Shown here: positions 29,772 through 45,561 of the stretch, piece after piece | How the letters are laid out: each line of letters opens with the position of its first letter | Numbering within the stretch: the stretch's first letter is position 1 | Origin: Straminergon stramineum | Taxonomy: Eukaryota; Streptophyta; Bryopsida; Hypnales; Calliergonaceae | Reading direction: 5' to 3' | NCBI GenBank assembly: GCA_963920665.1 | Contig: OY987271.1 | Span: 1,552,501 to 1,616,500 of the forward strand | Length of the DNA stretch: 64,000 bases | Translations under genes and position numbers: made by a program | Notes under the pieces: generated by a model | The model's input: only the letters and a program-made list of their open reading frames with translations | Databases searched by the model: none | Told to the model about the DNA's origin: nothing

Positions 29772-30048
29772 ACTTTAAAAATGGAATGAAACAATTAGCA
29801 ACAGCAAGAGGACCAAATTAACCTGGTGGTAGTCGGAGAACCCAAATTGATTAATCGGCACTCCAACCCTCACACCAAGGCTCTATCTAAAAGGTTGACC
29901 TCTCCCAAAACAAGTCCGGGATCATGTCCACTTCGAATCGATCAATGAACTACCATCCGAGAACCCTGGCAGATATCCTTTCTTTCCGACCTACAAGAAA
30001 GAGAATTTCCCCAAAACTGAAACCCGAAACCCTTGGCGCACCGACCAG

Positions 30049-34814
<4,766 letters not shown>

Positions 34815-34847
34815 AATTGAATAAAGCGAACCCAGAAAACGCAAAAT

Positions 34848-35314
34848 CCCGAATCGTGGGCTTGAGTTCTAGAGTTTGCTTTATGGTTTCCGAGTTATGG
34901 AATTAGTGCTTCAGAGCATAGAATATGAAAGCACCTGCATGAACAAGATATATAAGTTAACCACCGATAATGTCGAACAAAAACCTCGTATGAGAATCTG
35001 AAACACCACTACAAATCCCAAACGCTGACTAAAGGCTATTGAGACAAAATGGCAGGTGAACTCTTCCTGCTCTGCCGAATATCCAGTGCGACCTCCATTG
35101 AATAGCAATAATTTCGAATCAAAATGGGTAAGTGAAACAACTTAAAACAGCGTTTTTGTTAGCGCCAAGTGGTATAGTCTGGTATAATCTGGTGCCGGAC
35201 TATACCATCAGAAACGGACATGTCACTCTCACGCATATCCTACCAACACAACGAAAGCATGACACCTCAATTATGAATAGAGAACACCATTTCCAAAGCT
35301 AGAACGACACTAAC
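34848..35314 (-). promoter_or_regulatory. native 5' region of ATPase copy 2
   Basis: This lies between the ATPase arm and the RPN9 relic and is absent from copy 1. It probably contains the ancestral leader and promoter. At 35169-35208 there is a small inverted repeat (TGGTATAGTC / GACTATACCA). No TATA box or leader intron could be fixed. Confidence 0.4.
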
Positions 35315-36060
35315 CAGCTTGAAATCTTCAGACAATGTCTCCACTGATGTATAAGGCAGGAATAGCAAGGCACTCTTGTAAAACTCAGAAAATTCATGTC
35401 AAAAATGGAAATACTGCGACGAAACCCAACGTACACTTGCATGAACCGAGGGGTTGACGTCCGTCATACTGTCCAAAGTCGTTTGGCTCCCCACGCTGCA
35501 ACTTCAATGACGCCACCTGCATCTTCACACACAAAATAAGTTCCTCCACCCGCCTCTCCCCCGAAGTCTTCAGCTTATCAATGACATTTTCCAGAAAAGC
35601 AAGCGCAGCTCCCTTTTCCGGATAATATTGCTTCAATACGACGACCGCAAAATGCAGGAGCTTCAGCAGATAAATCTTGGTCTCAGAGTCGCAAATAAAG
35701 TTGGGGTATTGTTGAATAAGAGCATCTCCCTCCTGCAATCACACCCCCTCACCTACTCCACATCAAATTTTCCAATACAACCTACCCACAATCGTAGCCC
35801 TAATACACCCAAATTCCAAAAACAATTCCCTGATCACCTCACAACCCTAAACACACCACTTGTGGACGAATCGCCACAACAACACCCTAAATGCGAAGCA
35901 CGTGAACCCCCCCTGCCTGGCATGGCCTGCCTACAGTCTCGAATTCAATCAATCCACCACCCACCCAAGCGTAATCATCGACAGAAAAATTACCTGGAAC
36001 ACCGTGAGCGCCACGAACTGCACCAGCTTCTGATGCGTGAGTGAGCTGGTGTCAGAGCTT
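35315..36060 (-). pseudogene. RPN9: RPN9 (PSMD13) pseudogene, arm 2
   Basis: Read on the minus strand, exon 1 (to 35994) encodes QFVALTVFQ. After an intron, exon 2 starts at 35732 and encodes DALIQQYPNFICDSETKIYL and onward through the region of the YPEK motif. It then loses about 15 residues and the frame near 35475, continues in another frame with LDSMTDVNPSVH, meets a TGA after QYFHF, and resumes EFSEFYKSALLF to a GT donor at 35314. Exon 1 also lacks about 24 bp that arm 1 has. RPN9 is normally a ~385-residue proteasome lid subunit; this copy cannot make it. Its 5' half is visibly diverged (roughly 85%) from the arm 1 fragment, in contrast to the identical ATPase arms. Confidence 0.88.
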
Positions 36061-36360
36061 GGCTCCTTTCAGGAATCAGGATTCGCAACACTATGACTAT
36101 GAGACCAAGGAAAGCCGCGAGCTGCTCGGCTTGCTTGGCTTACGCTACAAACAGACAAGGTCCAATGAGGTTGGGACACGTGTTGCAGATCTGGTCGCTC
36201 CCCACTGTCATTGGTTTTAAATGTGTTGTGCAAACACTGCCGGCAATTTCGGGGCGGTTTCGTCGGCACTTTATGGCACGGTCCTGGGAGTGGTTCATAA
36301 TAATACTGTATTTCTATATCGGCCAGCCTCTATTTCCGGTACTTGCCGGACCGTGCAGGC
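36061..36360 (-). promoter_or_regulatory. RPN9 upstream region, arm 2
   Basis: Diverged inverted counterpart of 17755-18043, with the same shared blocks. It marks the outer limit of the older inverted duplication, near 36360. Confidence 0.45.
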
Positions 36361-36929
36361 GTGCACTGGCTAGGCACTGACACCAGGGATTGTTTTTCAC
36401 TTATTTTGGGTAAGTACTAAGGTAGAAGCACCCAAATGTAACAGGAGTCGTTCACGGATACCTCAAAAACTACCTAAATCTAAGGGCTTGTGGACTCAAA
36501 GTAGACAAGTGGGGTTCTAAGAAGTTGTCACTCTTTCAAGAAGTAGCCAATCACCCGCACTTGATTCAAGTTGTTTTTGTTTGTTCCTTTTGACACATAT
36601 GAAACTTGATTTCATTGTACAAGTAAAATACAAGCCAACCAACCACAAGTGGCGTGGCCAGGGACAAGACCACACAAACAAAAGAAGACTTGAAACAAGT
36701 TTAGAGTGTGTTACTTTGGGGTGTTTTCGTGCCCGCTTTGGTATTAGTCTAGTGTCCACAATAGGTGCATCTACAAAGTTGTTTTCAAAAATTCATATAA
36801 TATTCACACTAGCTCAAAAAAATACAAATTCAATTTTGTTGGTTTCCTAAACCATATCCTAACCCGTAGACAATATTTTTTCTACATAGACCCTCATGAT
36901 TATGTCATCTCTAATAAGTGTCCATTTTA
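36361..36929. other. intergenic DNA, nothing recognised
   Basis: No gene or paired repeat ends were supported. Confidence 0.4.
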
Positions 36930-37038
36930 GGTGCTCCTACCTTAAGTAGTGTTGGAGGCGATCTTTACTCAAGTGATGCAATTGTTTACATCCGATACAT
37001 GGATGAACCCGTGTGTGCAAAATGTGGATGAAATTTAA

Positions 37039-37259
37039 TCCTTGAACGTTGGGCTGGTGATCATAGGAATCAATCATTTTGAACTATGTAACATCATCCA
37101 TTTAAAAAAATTCAAAAATACTCATTGAGAGTCAAACTACTGTAGAAGATCTTCCCTTTCCACCCCTAATTCCAAGGATGAATAGTTGTACTTTTGTCCT
37201 ACGAAGGAAAATTCCTTGTCATTTATCAGACAAAAAATGTTTGTTGTGTCGTTTAGGGG
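37039..37259 (+). mobile_element. short TTAA element, first of a tandem pair
   Basis: TTAA (37035-37038) is followed by TCCTTGAACG. The right end GTTTAGGGG is followed by TTAA (37260-37263). The body aligns with 37264-37477 and with 27995-28209 inverted. It is 221 bp and non-coding. Confidence 0.75.
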
Positions 37260-37263
37260 TTAA

Positions 37264-37477
37264 GGATGGATTGGTGCCCATGGAAATCATCTCTTTTGGA
37301 ACCATGTGACATCATCTACTTTAAAGTAATCAAAAATACTCATAGGAAGTCAACTATTGTGCAAGGTCTCTCCTTTTTGCACTAACTTCCAAGGATGAAC
37401 AATTGCACTTCTGTCCTACACAAGAAGATTCTTTGTCATCCATCAAACAAAAAATGTCCTCAAAGTCATCTTAAGGG
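37264..37477 (+). mobile_element. short TTAA element, second of a tandem pair
   Basis: It shares the TTAA at 37260-37263 with its neighbour and ends CTTAAGGG before TTAA (37478-37481). The left terminal CCCTTA is missing. The body is closely similar to the preceding element. Confidence 0.7.
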
Positions 37478-38298
37478 TTAAATTATTCATCTCAAAGAAT
37501 GTACATTCTAAGACTATATAGCAATTCAACGATTTTATCCACTAAAAATGGGGGAAATATATCACTTACTAATCCCTAAAAAATATCTTATTGTATTAAA
37601 GCAAAATATTGTTCATTGTAAACCCTAGTTAGGTCATACAAATTCAAAAAGCAAAGGGCCCAAAACCTAAAAATATTTGGAGAATTTGAATTCATGTTTA
37701 GAGTCATGGAACCCAAATTTGTTGAGAGAGGGCCTAGAATACAAAAGTAACATCTTCACAATAGAGTTAGAATTTCACATTTATCCCACCTAGTGAAAAA
37801 TTTGGAGGTTCTGTACCTTGGATGAATCAAGACCAAATGTGGCTAGTCTAGTCCTTGTCTCTTTACTTGTGTGAACTTCTTAATTACAAGTCAAGAAAAA
37901 ATAAATATTTTTTTCCTTTGAATTCAACTAATGGATTTATTTTTATATAAAAGAAAACAAGATAATTCAATTAGTGCCCCATAGTAATATTGAACATTAA
38001 TTTGCATTGCTTTGAAATTTATGCAAGTTTGTGAGTTGCACTAATATAGATTTGACAAAAAATCAATAAGAGGAAATCTACATTATTTTCATACTATTGA
38101 AAGTAGTGTAATTATCACTTACATTCATCAAATATTCATTTAAGATTCATACAAGAAATTCCAACTATTGAGAACTCACTTTATCCAACATTCATCCAAA
38201 TTAGTGTGAAGGGATCTCAAACTATTCAAATTCTTGCACTAATTGAATGAGCTTGCGTAGAGTTCATTTTTTTTCAAAGGCATTTCTCATGGAGTTAC

Positions 38299-38382
38299 CC
38301 CCTAAAGTTTTTGACTATGTTTTCATCAAAAATGTTCCACAACTGCCATTTCTAGTACAAGTACCAAATTCTAAATACCAAA
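38299..38382 (+). mobile_element. truncated TTAA element (59775 type)
   Basis: After GTTAC (TTAC in place of TTAA), CCCCTAAAG and TTTTTGACTATGTTTTCA match the left end of the 59775-60719 element. The copy is cut at the TTAA where the next element begins. Confidence 0.5.
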
Positions 38383-38386
38383 TTAA

Positions 38387-38938
38387 CCCCTACATGACTA
38401 AGCATTCAATTATGAACAACAGATGAATACAAACACATCCCAAGCACACAAAAATGCACTTTTTTATCCATCATTATTTTTAAGATTCTTTTATTAGTTC
38501 ATTAATATTTGTACAATGTAGATTATGAAGATTTTGCTTTGTAAATATTCTATAATTCAAAGGATACTAGTAGATTTGACCTCAAAAAATAACATTTTCA
38601 ATTCAAAAATGACCTCCAAAAGTGACTTGAATATAAATGTCAAATGCAATCTTCAAAATTACCATGATTTGAATCTAACATTTTGAAGTTAGAGGAAAAA
38701 ATTCTTGTAAAAAAATTCAATCTACAATAGTTTTAGAAGGAATTTTCAATTTGGGGCTTCAAATACTATTGAAAAAATTGATTTGTGCACTATTTGATCT
38801 AGCCATATGAATATGATCTATGGATCATATTTTACAATGATTGTTGAAGAGTTGTCATTAAATTATTATTCTAAATTGCATTTTATAATGTATTCTCACA
38901 ATTTTGGAAATTTGGACTATCCTTTGGTTCTTTAGGGA
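38387..38938 (-). mobile_element. TTAA element 4, inverted relative of 13862-14418
   Basis: TTAA (38383-38386) is followed by CCCCTACATGAC. The right end GGTTCTTTAGGGA is followed by TTAA (38939-38942). The body aligns at roughly 80% with the reverse complement of 13862-14418. Non-coding, 552 bp. Confidence 0.72.
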
Positions 38939-38942
38939 TTAA

Positions 38943-40989
38943 TTCTCAAGTTGCACTAGAATAATATAATAGATAAGGAGGTGACATGAACAAACACCTA
39001 AAATATGTCAACCCCCAGGAAAATCTCAAAATCATGGCCCTTAGAGCGATCTCAATGCTACCGTTAAGGTAAACTAGCCTATAATAGGTAGAATGGTTGG
39101 TATGCCATGTTTATATTTTCGAAATTTTAAAAAAAGATCATACAAAGATAAACATGAAAAATATAGAGAGCAATGGAAATTTTATTTTTTTGACAAATTA
39201 TAAATTTGTTACGATTATTTGAAGTGTACTACCCAATTGGCCCAAAATAGTTTGTAGACTACCCCAAATTCACCACAAAATGTACCCATAATGGTGATTT
39301 GATCGCCTAAAGTAGTCTCAAAATTTCCGAACATGGTCACAATATTTTTTAACACGGCCATGACATAAAGGAATAAAAAAGTTAGCTCTTGAAATGAATT
39401 TTCACTAGAAAGGTAGAAGATCCATTAGATGAGATTTGGGGAAGTCAAGGGGCCATTTCAGGCCTATTCCCACAACAGTGTAGGCACAGCTGGCTACTAT
39501 CAGCCATCATAAATACAATTTCTTTTGCCCTAAAATTGAATAAAAAGTTGGAATTAAAAATAATTCTAATGTGGCTGCCTCCCAACCACATCAGTACGCT
39601 GCAGTGGCACAGTTCACTGAGCTCTCTATTGCCAAAAACTCGCACTCTTCTAATGGGGCCATATCTCTTCTAATGTAGAAACAATCACTAATAACTCCAT
39701 CAACATCTTCCAAGGCATTGATTTCAGCCTCTAACAAACCTAATGAAGTCTTAATCCCACTTATTAGCAAAAATCTACCATGGATTGATGTAAGATCGAA
39801 ATGGGTGGTTTTCTAGGTGTCCACATTGGGCAATTTGCTTGTCATGGGCTAATTTATCTTATATAGCCCAACTAATGGGTATACATGGGGTGGGACTGTT
39901 GCATCTTTTATTAAATTGCCTTACATGAGTTAGAGTGTTATTCCCTCCTCTACTTTTCTTACCTTTGCCACACTCAAGCAACCATGATTTGCCACCAATC
40001 TAAAATTAGGATTTTCCTTCTTCAAGAAATGTTCAAAATTTACATATCCCAATTTCAAAGGCTTGAAAATCAAATCATGTACTCATATGCCTTTCAACTT
40101 TGGGGATTATGTGAATTAACAAGCTTGTTGAGAGTATGTATGAAAAATTTTAGCCCAATTAGATCTATATATATCATGGTTGCCCACAACAAAAAAAGTC
40201 TTTTAGAAGCATAAATTTTTAACCATGACTTAGGTTGGTTTGAAATGTTTGAGGCATCAATCTAGTAGTGAAATACACCTCTGGTAGAAATTTCACAAGA
40301 ATCCAACAAATATTGCATTGGGAAGGGCTTGCCTAAAAGTGGGAAATGGCTTGAAATCATGCCTTGGGGATTTAAGGGTCAAAGTATTTTAGATAAAATT
40401 GTAATAAAGTGATCTACACTATTTTCATACCATCTCAAATAGTGTGATTGTCCTTCAACCTTCATCTACTTTCATCCAACTTTTGTTTCCATTTTTCCAA
40501 CTTGCATCTAACTTGCAAAAAAATGTCATTCAAATGTTCACACTAATAGACCACACTCAACCAAATTATATATCCAATTAGTATGAGAGTATTGTTCTTA
40601 ACTGTAGCTAAACAACATTCACTACATTTGGGACAAATAATTATTAATACTTTATAGAAATTAAATTGAATTCACGTCTTTTAATATTTTCTAAATCCTT
40701 TATTTCATATGTAAATAAATAATTTTTTAAAATATTAAAATTTTGAAACACACTAATCCAACTCCAATATATAGAAATATCTTTTTGACGACCTCCTATT
40801 AGGCTTTGCTACCATATTCTTGCACTCTTCATTTGACTTGTATTGAATAGTGTAAATTTTGTTTGTAGTAGAACTAATCTTATTGTTAGGTGGAAGCTTT
40901 TCCTCCTAATCCGTGATTGAGTTGTTGTTAGTATGTAATTTGTCTAGTCTCAAGTTCACCTTACCCTAGGATGACATAACATTATTAAC
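38943..40989. other. AT-rich intergenic DNA, nothing recognised
   Basis: About 40390-40560 faintly resembles part of repeat R1. No gene was supported. Confidence 0.4.
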
Positions 40990-40990
40990 C

Positions 40991-41053
40991 AACATTGGGG
41001 GGGGGGGGGGGGGGGGGCTTTTGCTCCCCTGTAAAGCGGGAGCCCCCAATGTT
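40991..41053. repeat. poly-G tract within an inverted repeat
   Basis: AACATTGGGGG opens a run of 21 G (40997-41017). After a short loop, AGCCCCCAATGTT closes a stem of at least 11 bp. A further imperfect repeat (GTTGCAACTT.CTG) follows at 41053 and 41090. Confidence 0.7.
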
Positions 41054-41055
41054 GC

Positions 41056-41544
41056 AACTTTCTGGTCAACCAATGCCACATTTAGTGTTGCAACTTCCTG
41101 ACCAACCAATGTCTTTTTCTAGATTAAACTAAATTGACTCTCAAGGATTTAGGGAGGGATTATCCCAATCTCCAAAGGAAGATGGTTTAGTTGGTTAATT
41201 GCTCATTGTCAAAGGGGACCAAAAGTGTCCTCACATAGTTTCAAGTCCAATTCAAAGTGTTGTAACTTCTACATCTAATGTCCGAATTCCATAAAATGTA
41301 TTGTAAAATTTGCGCACTCTCTTCTAGTTTGTGTAGTAAAATTTTCAAATTAATCCAAGATGTACTAATTTTTTGGAAGCCAATTGGAGTTCACCAAACT
41401 CCATTTGATGGTTGCACTTTTTGGGACTTGTATCTCATGAAGTCATCCAATGTTTGTTTTCAATAAAATTTGTTGGTTTATGTTCCTCCTTAATTCTAGT
41501 TACTATAGTAAATTTTTCATATTAATCGAAGTTGTTTTGAATAT
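41056..41544. other. AT-rich intergenic DNA, nothing recognised
   Basis: No gene was supported. Confidence 0.4.
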
Positions 41545-41550
41545 TTGGGA

Positions 41551-42278
41551 GGGTGATTGCAAGAAAGACTTGTCCTACTTTGGTCACATTCAAAGTGATA
41601 AAGTTGTTTAACCCTAGAACTTTTGAAGGTAGAATCCGATTAACTTGAAATTTTTATTGGAGATGTCTAACTTTATTATAATCATATACCTTTTTTTAGA
41701 AATTATAAGAAATAAATTTATATTTAAAATTCAATTTTGCTAATTTGTCACACTTTCAGGTTTAGGGTTTTTAGTACTAGAGAGTATCCAAAATTAATGA
41801 TCTAGAGTTGAGTTTTTTTGTGATCTATTTCTATAATAGGATGACATGTGCCTACCAAAAGGAATCTAAAAATATAATATATTATGGCCTCCATATTCAT
41901 GCAAATAGGGCTCCCTTGCTTATGCACTTCTAAAAATTGAAGATGGTTTTGACTTCTTTTTTTTGGTGAAATCTGATAACCATCAAGTCTTCGCAAATTG
42001 CCAATTTATAGTTTATTTTTGTTCATGACTTTCTATTTATTACTAATTTTTACCTCATTGTATCTATTTTGGTGACAAACTGTCCCTTTTTTCAAATAGT
42101 ACTATTTCAATCCTTACTAATAGTTATAGTACTCAAAATGGTACTTTTACCAGTTGATTTTTCAGATCAACCACTAAGATTTTTCGGTTTCATAGTACTC
42201 CTAGTACTCCTAGTATTGGTCTTAAAAGTTGTTGTTTTAACAATGCTACAAAAACTGAACGATCTTTCTTGCAATTAC
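41551..42278 (+). mobile_element. TIR element C (same family as 52478-54529)
   Basis: The left end is GGGTGATTGCAAGAAAGAC. The inverted right end is GTAATTGCAAGAAAGATC. TTGGGA occurs directly outside both ends (41545-41550 and 42279-42284). The interior aligns over several hundred bases with the left part of the 52.5 kb element. Non-coding. The family ends match elements A and B, which have clear 3-bp duplications; the 6-bp repeat here may be chance plus end loss. Confidence 0.68.
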
Positions 42279-42284
42279 TTGGGA

Positions 42285-42849
42285 GCAATTCAAAGTTCAA
42301 AATCTAGACATTTTTGGATTATGGTGAACTTCGGTGGCTTGTTTCTTCTTCACACAGTGTTTGTTTTCAATATATATTTTTTTCAAGTTGCACATACTAG
42401 TCTATTTTTTGTAGCAAAAATTTCATATCAATCCAAGAAGTTATGAGTAACTAAGAAGCATTTTAGTAGAAGGAAGTTTAGGATTTGATGTGTTTTTTGC
42501 AACTTTTCTTCCTAATTTTTGACATTTCAAAGCCATTTTGCAAACACAATGAGTCAATTGAATGATATTTTTTTCAACAATGTGTTTATATGCTAGTTTT
42601 GAATCACTTCATAGTTTCAAGTTTTTTTTATTCAAGTAGGTTTCAATATCAAATTTCACCTCCAAAATGTGTTTCTAGCTGAGGTTTCTAGGAAAATTTC
42701 AGCATCCTTTTTCAACACTAAAACATTACAATCTTGCAATCTATGTGGTGAAATGACTCCGAATTTGATTCACATCATCTACAACATGTGCACAACAAGA
42801 TTATATAGTTGAGATCTCTATAACTAAGTGACATTTAGATCTACAACAC

Positions 42850-42926
<77 letters not shown>

Positions 42927-43429
42927 ATTGATGGCATAATCTAGCACCAAGCAATCCTAGCTCCTATTTTAAATGTCTAAAGTTCCAAAATCAAAATAAT
43001 TAATAGTCAAAAGTGCCAAAATCTTCAAATGTGATTTTCCACTTGTTGAAATCGTTCAACACTAAATATAAAAGTATTTTGGCAAGTATGTTGCCAAATC
43101 TAACCTCAAGATACGATATTGTATACAAGCAACGTAATTTCTTTGTATTTTGATAGATTGTTTATGTAATGATCATTTGCAAGATGAAGACATCTATTCT
43201 TATTATTCTAAACTACATTGATTCATTTAGGTTACATAGTTTACATAGTTTAAATAAGATAGATTTGCAACCTTGGCTTAAACTTAGATGGAATTGATGA
43301 CATGCTATCCCTCAAAATTTGAAATTCCCATATTAACTTGTTGTTGTCATTGGCCCCAATGTTGATTTTGAGTCATAAACCATCAGGATACTTATGTTGC
43401 TTGTGCACAACAAGAATTCATGAACCTTC
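42285..43429. other. AT-rich DNA with a long AT microsatellite
   Basis: No gene was supported apart from the AT dinucleotide tract listed separately. Confidence 0.4.
42853..42919. repeat. AT dinucleotide microsatellite (~33 units)
   Basis: Uninterrupted alternating AT for about 67 bp, likely polymorphic and prone to extrusion. Confidence 0.95.
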
Positions 43430-43760
43430 AATAAAGTTATATCCATTAGCAATGGGATTTGGAGAAATATTTCATTCAAATTGAATTACAACAAAATTTG
43501 AGAGACTATTTGGTGATATATTCTTCCATTTTCAATACATAAAATCGTTGATTTGCTACATATTCTAAGAACTACATCACTTTTGGGGGGGACGAATGTA
43601 CAATCCTTGGGATGAATAATTTAAGTTCCATTTTCATTTTTCATGTTTCATCCATTTATGTAGATGTAAGAAAACTACATCACTCCAATGAAGATTGCTT
43701 TCTGCATTGCCTAAATAAAATAGAAAACAAATCCCCACCCATGAACCCTTTAAGGTCTAT
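43430..43760 (+). repeat. dispersed repeat R1, copy 3 (partial, empty TTAA site)
   Basis: It aligns with the end of 15590-16600 and carries an uninterrupted TTAA at 43621-43624, corresponding to the filled site at 37 kb. Non-coding. Confidence 0.65.
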
Positions 43761-45180
43761 GTATCCAAATAGTGGATGCACCTTGGTCAACTTTGATTGT
43801 AACTTCCAAATATTCATTATTACTATGTACTAAGAAAATGAAGCTTGAAAAGTTTTAGTTCTTTCCCATTTAAAAATTTTGAAAAAAATTCAAAAATCAA
43901 AACAATTATTGCAATTGCAAGCTTCAAGTGTCCAAATCCAAGTTACACCATTTTGTGTGCTTGTCATTCGAATTTTCTTCTTTTAAATTAAAATTAAAAT
44001 TAAAAATGAGTAAATTATAAAATTATGATTTTCATTCTAACCATCATTTATGGTAAAGAAAACCCTGATTATTCAAATATGTATATTAAAATTGTTAAAA
44101 TTTTATTTTCACCTTTTACTTTAAAAAATTACAATTATTTGATTTTTCCATCAACATTTATGAAAAAATTAGAGTTAAAAGAAAATTCGTTTCTTCACAT
44201 GTGAAAAAGTCTATCAAGATTCAATATATCAATTATTTCATAGGATAAATTTAGCTTCATAGTAAAATTGACTCGAAGGTCATTGCCAAGTTTTTTTTGA
44301 GTGTAAAACATAAATTAGTTAATTGAGAAATTTTCATACTAATCTCCAGAGCTACTTGTTCCTCTTGAAATAATTTCAAATTCATTGGACTATTTTTGCT
44401 TTATTTACAAATTTATTTCCACTTTCAGTCACAAAAATTATAACTATGACAATTTTTCATGAATCAATGTGAGAATTTTCATTAGGATTGACAGTTCACA
44501 GTGTCACGTAATAAAAATGTAAGATTCTTATTTGAACATATTCAATTTGAAAGGGAAAATTTAGCTCAGACATGATGTTTGACTATTTCGCAATGGACCT
44601 AACTTAGTACTCCTTTAGTCCTATCCAGGCAGCAGGACAGTCCCAGTCCTGACTCCTGAGAAAGCTACTGTACAAACTGAAGGGTAAGTTCCGTACAGCA
44701 GTTACAAAAAACTTTCGTTGGAACTTCAATTGAATCCTATCTTATGCTGTCGCTTTACTTCTTGGCCACTCAATCATGGTACTGAAGTTGGTGCAATGGT
44801 TCCATAATTTGGTGGAATGAAATCGTAGGCGATTAACGTACTCTCAAACTGTTCCAGTAACTTAAGGTTGTTTGCACTGGTGTTCCGAGTTCCGAGTACT
44901 CTTACAATAGCCGAAGAGCAGGGTTTGGATTGGCGAGCTTTTGGAGCTCCCCGGCAATTCTCCATCTTTCATGAAAGTGAATTGGTTTATTTCCATTGCA
45001 ATGCCTTCTATCCATACAAGAGAGTCCGAAATTTGCCCAAAATTTGATGTACCTTACTTTTCAAGCAAAAAGGAACATACATTGTACAGTACAGTAGGTG
45101 ACTTTTCGTCCACCATAATGGTTTCACAGCACTGAGGTACACCTAACTTGTAGGAGATTCTCTAATCTAATAATCACTAC
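43761..45180. other. AT-rich DNA grading into low-copy DNA, no gene recognised
   Basis: From about 44580 base composition rises. A minus-strand open stretch at 44774-44965 has no recognisable family. Nothing else was supported. Confidence 0.35.
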
Positions 45181-45184
45181 TTAA

Positions 45185-45557
45185 CCCCTAAACGACGGAC
45201 TGGTCCCCGCGGGGAAAAGGTGGGCTGAGTACTGTTCATTGTGCACTAACCGTGGGAGAGAAACATGTTCATGAACAATACCAAAGAAAGGGGAACTCTC
45301 TTTGCCCTCACGAAAATTGTAGGAGGGCAGCCTATGACCTAACACCGTGCACGGGTATTTCTGTGTTCTGTCCTCCATGTCTATGCTCCCTAAAATTATG
45401 AATGCATCCGAATGACAGTATTTTTGGCCCTCCAAGATGCAGCACGTCTCCACAATTGTGTTAAAAAAAACCCGGATGAAAAACTCCATTCCTACTTCCT
45501 CCAGATTACTTTCTTGTTGTTCATCGGACGAAAAATGTCCGCATCGGCGTTTATGGG
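45185..45557 (-). mobile_element. CpG-rich TTAA element (373 bp) with a 102-codon ORF
   Basis: TTAA (45181-45184) is followed by CCCCTAAACGACGGAC. The right end GCGTTTATGGG is followed by TTAA (45558-45561). The ends align with the 220-bp subfamily at 37 kb, but CpG sites here appear there as TpG or CpA, as expected if this is the least decayed copy. A minus-strand frame of 102 codons (45489-45181) spans most of it, and its stop codon lies in the terminal TTAA. It resembles no transposase I recognise and may be chance. Confidence 0.72.
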
Positions 45558-45561
45558 TTAA

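Larger units (their letters stand above)
36930..38275 (-). repeat. dispersed repeat R1, copy 2, interrupted by two TTAA elements
   Basis: The reverse complement aligns with 15590-16600 on both sides of the insertion at 37035-37481. The left flank contains GCAAAATGTGGATGA and the right flank ATTATTCATCTCAAAG, which are contiguous in copies 1 and 3 around a single TTAA. Confidence 0.7.

Noticed and set aside
42853..42919. AT microsatellite as a functional element
   Set aside because: It is an ordinary dinucleotide tract with no adjacent gene or paired ends.
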